Source: Histomonas meleagridis | Lineage: Eukaryota; Parabasalia; Tritrichomonadida; Dientamoebidae | Length of the DNA: 64,000 bases | Assembly (NCBI GenBank): GCA_020186115.1 | Contig: WSYJ01000157.1 | Location: 434,001-498,000 of the forward strand | Direction: 5' to 3' | Shown here: one piece after another, positions 49,693-57,941 of the stretch | Position numbering within the stretch: the stretch's first letter is position 1 | Layout: each line of letters begins with the position of its first letter | Program-made: the position numbers and the translations under genes | Notes under the pieces: generated by a model | The model's database searches: none | Told to the model about the DNA's origin: nothing | Seen by the model: only the letters and a program-made list of their open reading frames with translations

Positions 49693-52272
49693 ATGCAAGC
49701 CTTCGCAAATGTCAATGAGGTCTTCCAGAATCAAGATCTCCAAAATCTTGTAGGCACTGCATTCAGCTCCGGTCAATTCCAAGCAGCCTCTGCTGCATTT
49801 GACCAAGCATTTACATCTGTCAAAGAGGCATGTAAAGTTGCTTTCGACTTTATCAAATTCGATATTTTCACAAACTTCTTCCAGCAAATTGGCCTTTGGC
49901 TTAATAGCCTTGGGTTCCCACAATTTTTCGAAAATGTATTTCAAAAGGTCATGTCTTTTGTTTCACTTCTTTGGGCATACATATCATCTATCACAGAACT
50001 TCAAATGTTTTATATATGGGGTATTCTTTCTACTTTATTATTTACAATTTGGCTTATTCAAAAGAAATTTGATCCAGAAATCGAAATCAAAGGTCCCAAC
50101 ACTTTTGGTTGGCAACAGCGAGGTACTATTTGGTGTCTTTGGACTCGTGGTATTGTTACTTGTCTTACGTTTTTATATCTTCCAGCAATGACATCAGCCT
50201 TCAATGTTCTTCTTTGTTCAAAGAATCTTATGGTTCCATATGAACTTACATGTTACGAAGGAATTCATTGGGCTCACATGGCTGCAGCGTTTTTCTTATT
50301 CATTTACATTGGAATTGTTTTACCAGGTATTATCTATCAAACCATCAACAAGTACCAACCCAAGCCACAAATGTTTGATGAAAGTGGGGAACCGATTGAT
50401 ATTGAATTTCATCGTGAAGAATTTCTCACTTTATATCGTCAACTTTTAAATCGCGATAAGTGTCCATATAATTTCCTTTACTGTGGTTATGAATATGGGA
50501 AGTCTGCCTATAAAGTTGTCACATTAGTTGTCAAGATGTTATTAGTCATACCCGTTAACCCACTTATCAACAGTGAAATCACTTCTGTATCAATCTCGCT
50601 TGTTATCGTTGCTGTTTATGCCCTTATGTCCACGATATCGAAACCGTTTATTCTTGATCAAGATGATTGGATTGATATATGTGCGCGTGTTACAGCAGTC
50701 TTAACACTTATATTACAAATCTTAGTTGTCTGCAAAGTTGTTAGTGAAGATATCTCATCGATTGTATTAGTTGTCCTTAATATTGTTAACATTGTAGTCA
50801 TGATTTTAATCTTTGTTGGCAATATGGACATAGTTAAAAACTTCTTCCGTCGTCATTTCGGCGAATTAAAGTTCTCACGTGGAAGAATCTATGATTTCCA
50901 TACTGAACGTAAGCGAAGAATCTGGCAACGCTTTTGGAGAGGCTTACTGAATACATATGGCTCGTTGCAACCAGTCAACAAGCGCCTTCAAGAGATGGAA
51001 GATGTCGTTATGTACGAAGGACGTGATGCGTATAAGAACGCGTTGTATCCAGCGTCACCAGACATAGCACAAGCGCGACGATTTGCACGTGAAATCGAAG
51101 GCGTTGATGTGTATTATGAATCTGATTCCGAGAACTTCTTCTGGGGACGAATGTACATTAATCCATTCCCATTCAAATGTTATGTAATTTCGGATGAAAC
51201 AGATGAAAGTGTTAAAATCGATGACTCGACAATTGTTGAGTTTGTTAAAATGAACCAACGTAAAGAGATACAAAACAGTCGATGGATGCGTCAAGCTTTA
51301 CGTGTATTATCTGGAAAGAGAGTTAAGTATCAATATAGTGAAACCAGAAGAATGCGTCATGGATGTCTAAGTGAAGAAGTTATCGTTAATTATGAATACG
51401 GTACACTTTACGTAAAGACGAAGGCAAACGATCCGTTCTGTCATGGATTTAAGGTCACAATTGAATACGACGATGGCACCGCGACTTTTTCAGATGGTTA
51501 CACCAAAGGTGGCATCAAGACCGTTATTGGGCATAAAGAAATTGGAATTAATGAAAGGTTTACGCCGACGCCAGAAATCACACGACTATTGAAAGAACCA
51601 GAGAATGTCACATTTTATAGTGGGGAATATTGGGAAGATTTCATTCAACGATGTAAGTTTTATCGTGACGATTTAGAAGAAGAACGACAAGAGCATGAAA
51701 ACATAGCATCATGGGGATTTTGGGAATTAGTGTTTGATAATGATTATATTCCATTAAATGAACTTAAGGAATACTTAAATAAGTTCGAACCAAATCCAGA
51801 ACTTAAGAACGTGCCAACTCTTTATGAAGATGAATTTAATGCATTGTTCTCGCGACTTAAATATTTCGATTCACATCCAGCAGTACAACATTGGTATTGT
51901 TGGTTCGATGACATCGCTGTAAAGAATAGTGTGCTAAAGAAGATAGAGCAGCACCCAGACTTGTTCGACTTGTCGAACGCTTCTTGTTTGGCGTACCACC
52001 CAATGCCTATCAACGAACTGAAGGAAATTTTGGAAAGAAATGGACTGAGGACAAAGAGAGGCACAGGACTGTTCAACAACAAGCTGCTGAACGAGTTCGA
52101 GGATAGATTGAACAAGTTGGGCGTCCAGTCATACGACATGAAGCAGCCGTCGTACGTAAAGCCTCCGCAAAACATCGAAATGTTCGACCCAAGATGCACA
52201 TCGACGCCTTTGATAACAGAAAATTGTACTTTTATCGCAACTGCTGCTATGAACGCTTGGTCAAGTCTTTGA
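49693..52272 (+). CDS. Large multi-pass membrane protein, TRP-like transmembrane region
   Basis: 859 residues. At least seven hydrophobic segments lie within the first 400 residues (for example FYIWGILSTLLFTIWLI, AAAFFLFIYIGIVLPGIIY, SVSISLVIVAVYALMSTI and VTAVLTLILQILVV). The arrangement resembles the TRP-like membrane region found at the end of many protist surface proteins: a helix pair before a Cys-containing loop (LTCYEGIHWAHM), a LVVKMLLVIPVNPLI-type helix, then KPF before the last pair. A 470-residue cytosolic C-terminus follows with acidic and basic helices and no known catalytic motif. Function unknown; a channel or sensor is a guess. The last 300 bp are clearly GC-richer than the rest of the gene. 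Confidence 0.8.
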   Translation: MQAFANVNEVFQNQDLQNLVGTAFSSGQFQAASAAFDQAFTSVKEACKVAFDFIKFDIFTNFFQQIGLWLNSLGFPQFFENVFQKVMSFVSLLWAYISSITELQMFYIWGILSTLLFTIWLIQKKFDPEIEIKGPNTFGWQQRGTIWCLWTRGIVTCLTFLYLPAMTSAFNVLLCSKNLMVPYELTCYEGIHWAHMAAAFFLFIYIGIVLPGIIYQTINKYQPKPQMFDESGEPIDIEFHREEFLTLYRQLLNRDKCPYNFLYCGYEYGKSAYKVVTLVVKMLLVIPVNPLINSEITSVSISLVIVAVYALMSTISKPFILDQDDWIDICARVTAVLTLILQILVVCKVVSEDISSIVLVVLNIVNIVVMILIFVGNMDIVKNFFRRHFGELKFSRGRIYDFHTERKRRIWQRFWRGLLNTYGSLQPVNKRLQEMEDVVMYEGRDAYKNALYPASPDIAQARRFAREIEGVDVYYESDSENFFWGRMYINPFPFKCYVISDETDESVKIDDSTIVEFVKMNQRKEIQNSRWMRQALRVLSGKRVKYQYSETRRMRHGCLSEEVIVNYEYGTLYVKTKANDPFCHGFKVTIEYDDGTATFSDGYTKGGIKTVIGHKEIGINERFTPTPEITRLLKEPENVTFYSGEYWEDFIQRCKFYRDDLEEERQEHENIASWGFWELVFDNDYIPLNELKEYLNKFEPNPELKNVPTLYEDEFNALFSRLKYFDSHPAVQHWYCWFDDIAVKNSVLKKIEQHPDLFDLSNASCLAYHPMPINELKEILERNGLRTKRGTGLFNNKLLNEFEDRLNKLGVQSYDMKQPSYVKPPQNIEMFDPRCTSTPLITENCTFIATAAMNAWSSL

Positions 52273-52629
52273 AAGTAAAGTTTAGGTTTAATATTAATAC
52301 ATTTGTAATGTGAAATAAAAATGTGTCATTAATTCGACTTTTTGATAACGATTACAATTAAAACCGATCAAAAGTGCTGCAACTTTTTTAGCTTCGGTTT
52401 ATTATGTAATCAATGTACATAACCTTTAGAAGAAGGGAAGAAAACTAATGTTAAAGGGATTTATTTGTTTTATTACGATATTATTACGTACAATTAAAAC
52501 TTATGAAAATTATTTGCATGGAAATAAGAATAAACTGTTGCGATTTTTTGAATATATAAAAATGTCATACTATGTAAATTATTCAAAAAGTCAAATTAAT
52601 ATGGTTTTGGCCAACCCCCTGAGCAATTT
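52273..52629. other. Intergenic, nothing recognised
   Basis: A short frame at 52448-52648 overlaps the next gene's start and has no domain; not called. TCATACT at 52565-52571 fits the Inr pattern but is about 60 nt from the ATG. Confidence 0.5.
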
Positions 52630-53262
52630 ATGGAAGAAGGACTCCTGAACCAATGCATATCAATTACAAAAGAAATTAAAAGCCACCCCCTTTCAGTGCT
52701 TTTTAGAGAAGAATACAAAGCTGACAAAAAAGCAATGAAAGATTACTTATCAGTGATCAAATATCCAATGGATTTAACAACAATATTAGAAAACCTGGAG
52801 AAAAGGAACTATCAAAATTTTGAAAGTTGGGCGGATGATATGGATCTTATTTTTGAAAATGCAATCACATATAACTTAGAAGATTCTTTTATCGGAGGAA
52901 TTGCTATTTACTTACGAAAGAAAGTTCAAAAGAAAATATTCCAATTAAGGCTTCGAAATCCAAAAATATTCGAAACTCTGCTTTCCAAAATTTTAGGGAA
53001 AATTAAAAAAATAATAGAAAATCCACCTCAGAATTTGAGTAATCATACGATTGAGTTTCCAGAGGTCCCTGAGATTGACAAAAGCAAGATTGATAACTTG
53101 GTTGAATTATTAAATAAATTAGTGAACCAAGGAAAAACAGATAAAATCCTTGAAATTATGAATGCCAACGGTCTTAGTGTCGATACAGAATCAAAAGATG
53201 CTATAAACATTGATGTAAACGATCTTAACTTCAAAACTATTAACAAATTAATGACATTGTAA
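52630..53262 (+). CDS. BET-like bromodomain protein
   Basis: Acetyl-lysine reader. 210 residues: one bromodomain (about 8-105) with YLSVIKYPMDLTTILENLEK, NYQNFESWADDMDLIFENAI and TYN, the Asn that anchors acetyl-lysine. A C-terminal NET-type segment (about 150-210: KSKIDNLVELLNKLVNQGK, then INIDVNDLNFKTINKLMTL) is the hallmark of BET proteins. Human BET proteins have two bromodomains; single-bromodomain forms with NET occur in protists and plants. Compact, without the long linkers. Confidence 0.88.
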   Translation: MEEGLLNQCISITKEIKSHPLSVLFREEYKADKKAMKDYLSVIKYPMDLTTILENLEKRNYQNFESWADDMDLIFENAITYNLEDSFIGGIAIYLRKKVQKKIFQLRLRNPKIFETLLSKILGKIKKIIENPPQNLSNHTIEFPEVPEIDKSKIDNLVELLNKLVNQGKTDKILEIMNANGLSVDTESKDAINIDVNDLNFKTINKLMTL

Positions 53263-53656
53263 AAAATTTTTGTAATCATTTTTTCTTCAAATAATTTAAA
53301 ATTAAAATAGCATAAGATAGTTGTCTGGGAATATTCGAAATCAGATGTACATGTACAAACTTATGCCCAAAGATTAAATTTGAATATATATTTAAGTAAT
53401 TCAACAATATCTGCAAAAACACAAGTTTATAAACTTTGAGGATTTAGAAACATATAGCAAATAAGATAACCAAAGAATGAGTTAAAACAGGGTAAAGAGT
53501 CATACCTGAACAACACCAACCAAGCAGAACACTCAGGAGTGTCCTTTTTTGTAGACTATTCAAATATTTTACCAACACCCTTAGAAAAAGTTATCTGGGT
53601 GTAGTTATTTGAATGACAAATGACAGTTTGAACTTTTAACGAACACTTTTTTTCTG
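53263..53656. other. Intergenic, nothing recognised
   Basis: AT-rich spacer before the first block of the split ankyrin gene. A short GC-richer patch around 53515-53545 has no recognisable structure. Confidence 0.5.
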
Positions 53657-56374
53657 ATGGAAGATTCCAGCAAATTGTTACTCACATCCGCATTCGAAGG
53701 CAATCTCGAAAATGTCAAGAATTTGATTGAACAAAAGAAAGTTGATGTCAATATGGCCGATAATATTTTTTTACATCATTTGTTAATTTTTCAAAATTGA
53801 TGTTTTAAAATAAAATTCGGAATTTTTTCACAATATTTGAAACAGCTCTTATGTATGCAATACGAACCGGTCGTAACGATGTTATACAATATCTCCTTGA
53901 ACAAAAAGGAATTAACGTAAATGCAAAAAGTGTCAAATCGACTTTTTCAAAGTTATTTTCAAACATTTAAAGTTTCAACTATAAATTTGGAATTTTTTTC
54001 ATATAAATGATACAGCACTTCGACTTGCATTTGAAAATGGTGAATTTGATATTGCAAAATTGCTACGTAAACATGGAGCAGTTGAAAATGAAATTCAAAT
54101 TTGTTTTCATAATTTTATATTTCTTAAAATAATTTTATGTTTTTATCATAAATTTGATATTTATTTATCATATTTAATACATATTCTGAATTATTATTAG
54201 AAGCAGTTATGAATGAGAAGTTTGATAAAGTTAAAGAATTACTTAAAGATGAAAAAATTGATATTAACTTTGTTAACATTTAATAATTTTATTTGAAATA
54301 TGTTTTAATAATTTGATGTTTTTTGATAAGATTTGGAGTTTATTTAGGCGATTTTTATCAGCATTAAATCTTGCAATCATCTCAAAGAATGCAGAAATGG
54401 TGAAATTACTTCTTGAGCAAAAGAACATTGATGTTAACAACAAAGATAAAGTTAATTTGTATTATATTATAATATTTTTTAATGAAATTTGGAATTTATT
54501 TAAGTTATTTAATACCCCACTTATATTGTCATCAATTTTTGGGATTGTTGATATTGTTAAAGCACTTCTATCTAAAGAAGGTATTAATATTGATGCACGA
54601 AATATTTATATGTTATATTTAAAATTAATATATGTCATTTAAAGTTTTATAATAAAATTTGGAGTTGATTTAAATTATTTAAAACAGCATTAATGTATGC
54701 AGCTAAATTAGGTAATAAAGAAGTAATTCAAGTATTACTTGAACATGGTGCAGATGATGAAGGAATTGATGAACAAGAAATATATTTAATTGATTTGAAG
54801 TTTAATTTGTTAATTTGAAGAAGAAGTCTCTGATGATGACAGTTTTGATGAAGAAGATATTGCAGAAATGCTCGAAACGTTTAAAGATAAAGACTTTGAT
54901 GTTAATGATAAGGATATTTCATTAATTGATTTGAGGTTTATTTTGTTTATTTGATATTTTTTGATAAAATTTGGAATTTATTTGTCTTATTTATGACACC
55001 ACTTATGTTCTTCTCATTTAAATGCGTAGTACCACTTGTTAAAGCTCTTCTTGAACATCCGAAATTAGATGTAAATGCAAGAGATGATATTTGTTTAAAT
55101 GATTTCATGTTTTATTATGAAATTTGGAATTTGTTAAGTTAATTTGATACAGCATTAATGTATGCTTCTCAATTAGGGTATGATGAAATTGTTAAATTAC
55201 TTCTTACTCATAAAGATATTAATATTAATCTTCAAGATATCGTTTTATATAAATGATTTGATGTTAAATAATAATATTTGGAATTTTATTGGTTAATTTG
55301 ATACAGCACTTCTTTGTGCTTCGATAGCTGGCAAGAGTGAAAGTGTTCGAATACTTCTTGAACAAAAAGGAATTGAAATTAATATTCAAAATATTTGATT
55401 TTTATATATAATATTTATTTTATTGATTTGATATTTTTTGATAATATTTGGAATTTATTTAAAATATATGATACAGCACTTACAAAAGCTGCTGTGAAAG
55501 GTCGTACTAAGATATCATCTTTATTACTTAACAAAGAAGGAATTGATGTAAATATTAAAAATATTCTTTTCATTTATTTAAAGTAAATTTAAATCATTTC
55601 AAATTCGAAAATATTATTTAAAAATTATTCAAATAATTTGAAACTGCACTTATATTAGCAGCTGGTGAAGGTCACACTCAAATCGTTAAATTATTACTTC
55701 AACATAAAGAAATTGATCTTAATGCAAAAGATATTTCATTATTTTATTTGATGAAGTTTTATTATAATATTTGGAATTTTTTTAAGTTATTCGATGTCGC
55801 ACTTACTTATGCATCATTACGAGGCTATACTGAAATAGTTAAAGAACTTCTTCAACAAGAAAAAATTGATTGTAACAATAAAGGTATTTACATATATAAT
55901 TTGAAATTTATTTCGATAATTTCATGTTTTAATTAAATAATCGATGTTTATTTAAGTCATTTGTAACACCATTAATTTATGCATGTGTCCAAGGTCATGT
56001 AGAAATTGTTAAATTACTTCTTGCTCAAAAAGGAATTGATATTAATGCTAAAGATATTTATTCTTTTTATTTGAAGTTTAGTTATTTAACTTCATGTTTC
56101 ATAATAATATTTCAAATTTGTTTAAGTTGTTTGATACAGCTCTTATTTATGCATCGAAAGCTGGTCATGTAGAAATAGTGAAATTACTTCTCCAGCAAAA
56201 TGGTATTGACGTTAATGCAAAAGATATTTATTCTTTTTATTATATGTTTGTTTGAAAGATTTGAAGTTTCATTTTATTTTTCGGTATTTATTTATAATAT
56301 TTAAAACAGCACTTATGAAGGCAACTGAAGAAGGCCATACTGAAATAATTAAATTACTTCAAGAAGCGAAGTAA
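53657..56374 (+). CDS. Ankyrin-repeat protein split into 17 blocks by spacers
   Basis: From ATG 53657 (MEDSSKLLLTSAFEGNLENV) to TAA 56372-56374. Seventeen stop-free blocks each encode one ankyrin repeat: 53657-53764, 53839-53934, 54009-54101, 54176-54280, 54355-54450, 54511-54606, 54681-54782, 54817-54918, 54993-55088, 55146-55241, 55300-55395, 55470-55565, 55640-55735, 55793-55888, 55963-56058, 56133-56228 and 56303-56374. Twelve are exactly 96 nt. Typical content: x-T-A-L-x-Y-A, then E-I-V-K-L-L-L, then G-I-D-V-N-A-K-D-I. Spacers: 74, 74, 74, 74, 60, 74, 34, 74, 57, 58, 74, 74, 57, 74, 74 and 74 nt. Joined blocks give about 545 residues, nearly all ankyrin. Intact start, stop and blocks argue against a pseudogene; how the spacers are bypassed is unknown. 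Confidence 0.72.
53765..56302 (+). other. Sixteen intervening sequences, mostly exactly 74 nt
   Basis: Each begins just after the Ile-position codon that follows Lys-Asp and ends in TTT (or AAT, TAT, TTC) just before the codon preceding Thr-Ala/Pro-Leu. Eleven of 16 are 74 nt. Eleven of 16 have GGA or GGT exactly 17 nt from the right edge; the right 30 nt follow the consensus ATATTTGGA, ATTTATTTAA, gTTATTT. Stops sit immediately inside the left edge (TAA at 54281, TGA at 55396) and three nt inside the right edge in three cases (TAA), so the removable part is defined to within a few bases. No GT-AG ends. Confidence 0.72.
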
Positions 56375-56530
56375 TTATACTTGTTTGAATTACAAGTAAC
56401 CAAAAATAAGTAAAAAGTTCAAACAAGATTAAATTTATGTTTTTATCTTTTAAATTCGTGTTGAGTTTGGTAAATATTATATTAATATGTTACAAAATAT
56501 CCAATTACATATTTTTGAGATATAAAAAAT
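56375..56530. other. Intergenic gap, nothing recognised
   Basis: Short AT-rich gap between the ankyrin stop and the GTPase relic. The frame at 56822-57007 on the other side of the relic is low complexity and not called. Confidence 0.5.
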
Positions 56531-56808
56531 TCTGCAGATTATTGCAGTATTAGAAGTAATAATACTGGTGTGCAAGTAATGCTTATTGTTTGTGCATTAT
56601 ATGACGTTAATTCATTTGGAAACATTGATAAGTTATATTGTATTTTTGACCTCTAACTATGTGAATTTTTTTGTTTGCAGATAAAACAGATTAATATGAA
56701 AGCTAGTAAAAATGTTATGCTGAACGAATAAAGGTTACATATGTAACTGATGCTCATACAGGCCAAAGTATCCCTGAATTACTACAACTTATTGCTGAGA
56801 AAACGTAA
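56531..56808 (+). pseudogene. Decayed Ras/Rab-family GTPase fragment
   Basis: One frame reads ADYCSIRSNNTGVQVMLIVC and ALYDVNSFGNIDKLYCIFDL (the region after switch II and the VYDVTDxxSF motif). A second frame reads ADKTD (for NKxD), two stops, then YAERIKVTYVTDAHTGQSIP and ELLQLIAEKT with its natural TAA. The P-loop part is lost. It lies between the two oppositely oriented split ankyrin genes. Confidence 0.6.
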
Positions 56809-57027
56809 TCAATAACATCTCATGAATAATCCAAGGTGTAAAAAGAAAAATAGGACATTCTTTGAGATTCCATGTTGTTTGTGTTATAAGAGTCTTTTGT
56901 TTTTATCATTTTTTTGGGAGAATACAATTAAATTGATCATAGATTCTATTTTACATTATATATTTAACTCTTTATTTTTATACGCATTCATCGAATTAGA
57001 AAACTAACATTTTTCAAAACAATTTTT

Positions 57028-57616
57028 TTATTTAATGTACTTTTTACAAAAATTCAAATTTTTCATCATCAGATTAACTATTTCTGTGTTAATAGTTAAC
57101 CATATATAGATGCATAAGTAAGTGCTGTATTAAATAATGAGAATAATTACCAAATATTGTATTAAAATATCAAATTAGAAATAGTATTAAATAAAATAAA
57201 TAAATTTTTTTGGTTATTAATATCAATTTCTTTCTGTTCGAGAAGTAATTTGACTATTTCTAAGTTTCCATTTTGAGATGCGTTTATAAGTACTGTAACA
57301 AATAAAATGAAGAATTTCCAAATATTATTTTTAAACATTAAAATAATAAAACTAATATTATATTAAAAAAAACAAATATTTTTATTATTAATATCAATTC
57401 CTTTTTGTTCGAGAAGCAATTTAACTTTTTTGGTTTGTTCATTTTCAGATGCAATCATAAGTGCTGTATCAAACAATATAAATAAATACCAAAAATTTTT
57501 ATAAAATATAAAATTTTTAAAATAAATATGAAATAAAGCAAACAAATAGCTTTTACATTAATATCAATATTTTCTTGTTTAGATTGGATTTTATCAGTAA
57601 TTTTTTTTTTCATCAT
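57028..57616 (-). CDS. Short spacer-split ankyrin gene, probably degenerate at its 3' end
   Basis: Start MMKKKITDKIQSKQENIDIN at 57616. Blocks: 57616-57545, 57470-57375 (96 nt), 57299-57204 (96 nt) and 57131 onward. Spacers: 74 nt (57544-57471), 75 nt (57374-57300) and 72 nt (57203-57132). All three have GGT or GGA exactly 17 nt before the next block. The fourth block reads NTALTYASIYG then TAA (57098-57096); ankyrin-like sequence (TEIVNLMMKNL) resumes in another frame to a stop at 57028, so the end is damaged. The first block holds only half a repeat. Possibly a truncated family member. Confidence 0.55.
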
Positions 57617-57941
57617 GATGATTCATTAACCGTCAGAAATTCACTAAGTCTGTTTAATTCAACAAGAAATGCATTTGTAGTTTTTGCACAAATCTTTTAA
57701 CAATCTTAACAAACTGATTGGTACCAAATGATTTAGTCATCTTGTTGTGATTTAAAGTAATTCTAAAATCAGAACTGAAAGCAAATCGCAAACGTTATCA
57801 TTTTTAATTCAAATTATTTCCATTTCGTTCTCATTCGCCGATACGACGATTCAGTAGTTTATTTCAAAAATTTCAATTGAGTTTGTGGCCTTTTATTTGA
57901 TTTGGTAAATTCAATTTTGAAGGTAAATTCAATGATCTCAT
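57617..57941. other. Intergenic, nothing recognised
   Basis: AT-rich spacer between two minus-strand genes. Nothing beyond homopolymer runs. Confidence 0.5.

Noticed and set aside
53765-56302. Spacers as translated insertions (read-through of the left 54 nt)
   Set aside because: A few spacers are open to the Gly codon, but most contain TAA or TGA in the incoming frame, and the last 17 nt would still shift the frame.
56640-56690. CTAACTATG ... TTTGTTTGCAG as a branch point plus 3' splice site before the NKxD-like part of the GTPase relic
   Set aside because: The gene is broken by several stops on both sides; no matching 5' splice site was found.
56822-57007. 61-codon plus-strand ORF
   Set aside because: Hydrophobic low-complexity translation downstream of a pseudogene, no domain and no context.
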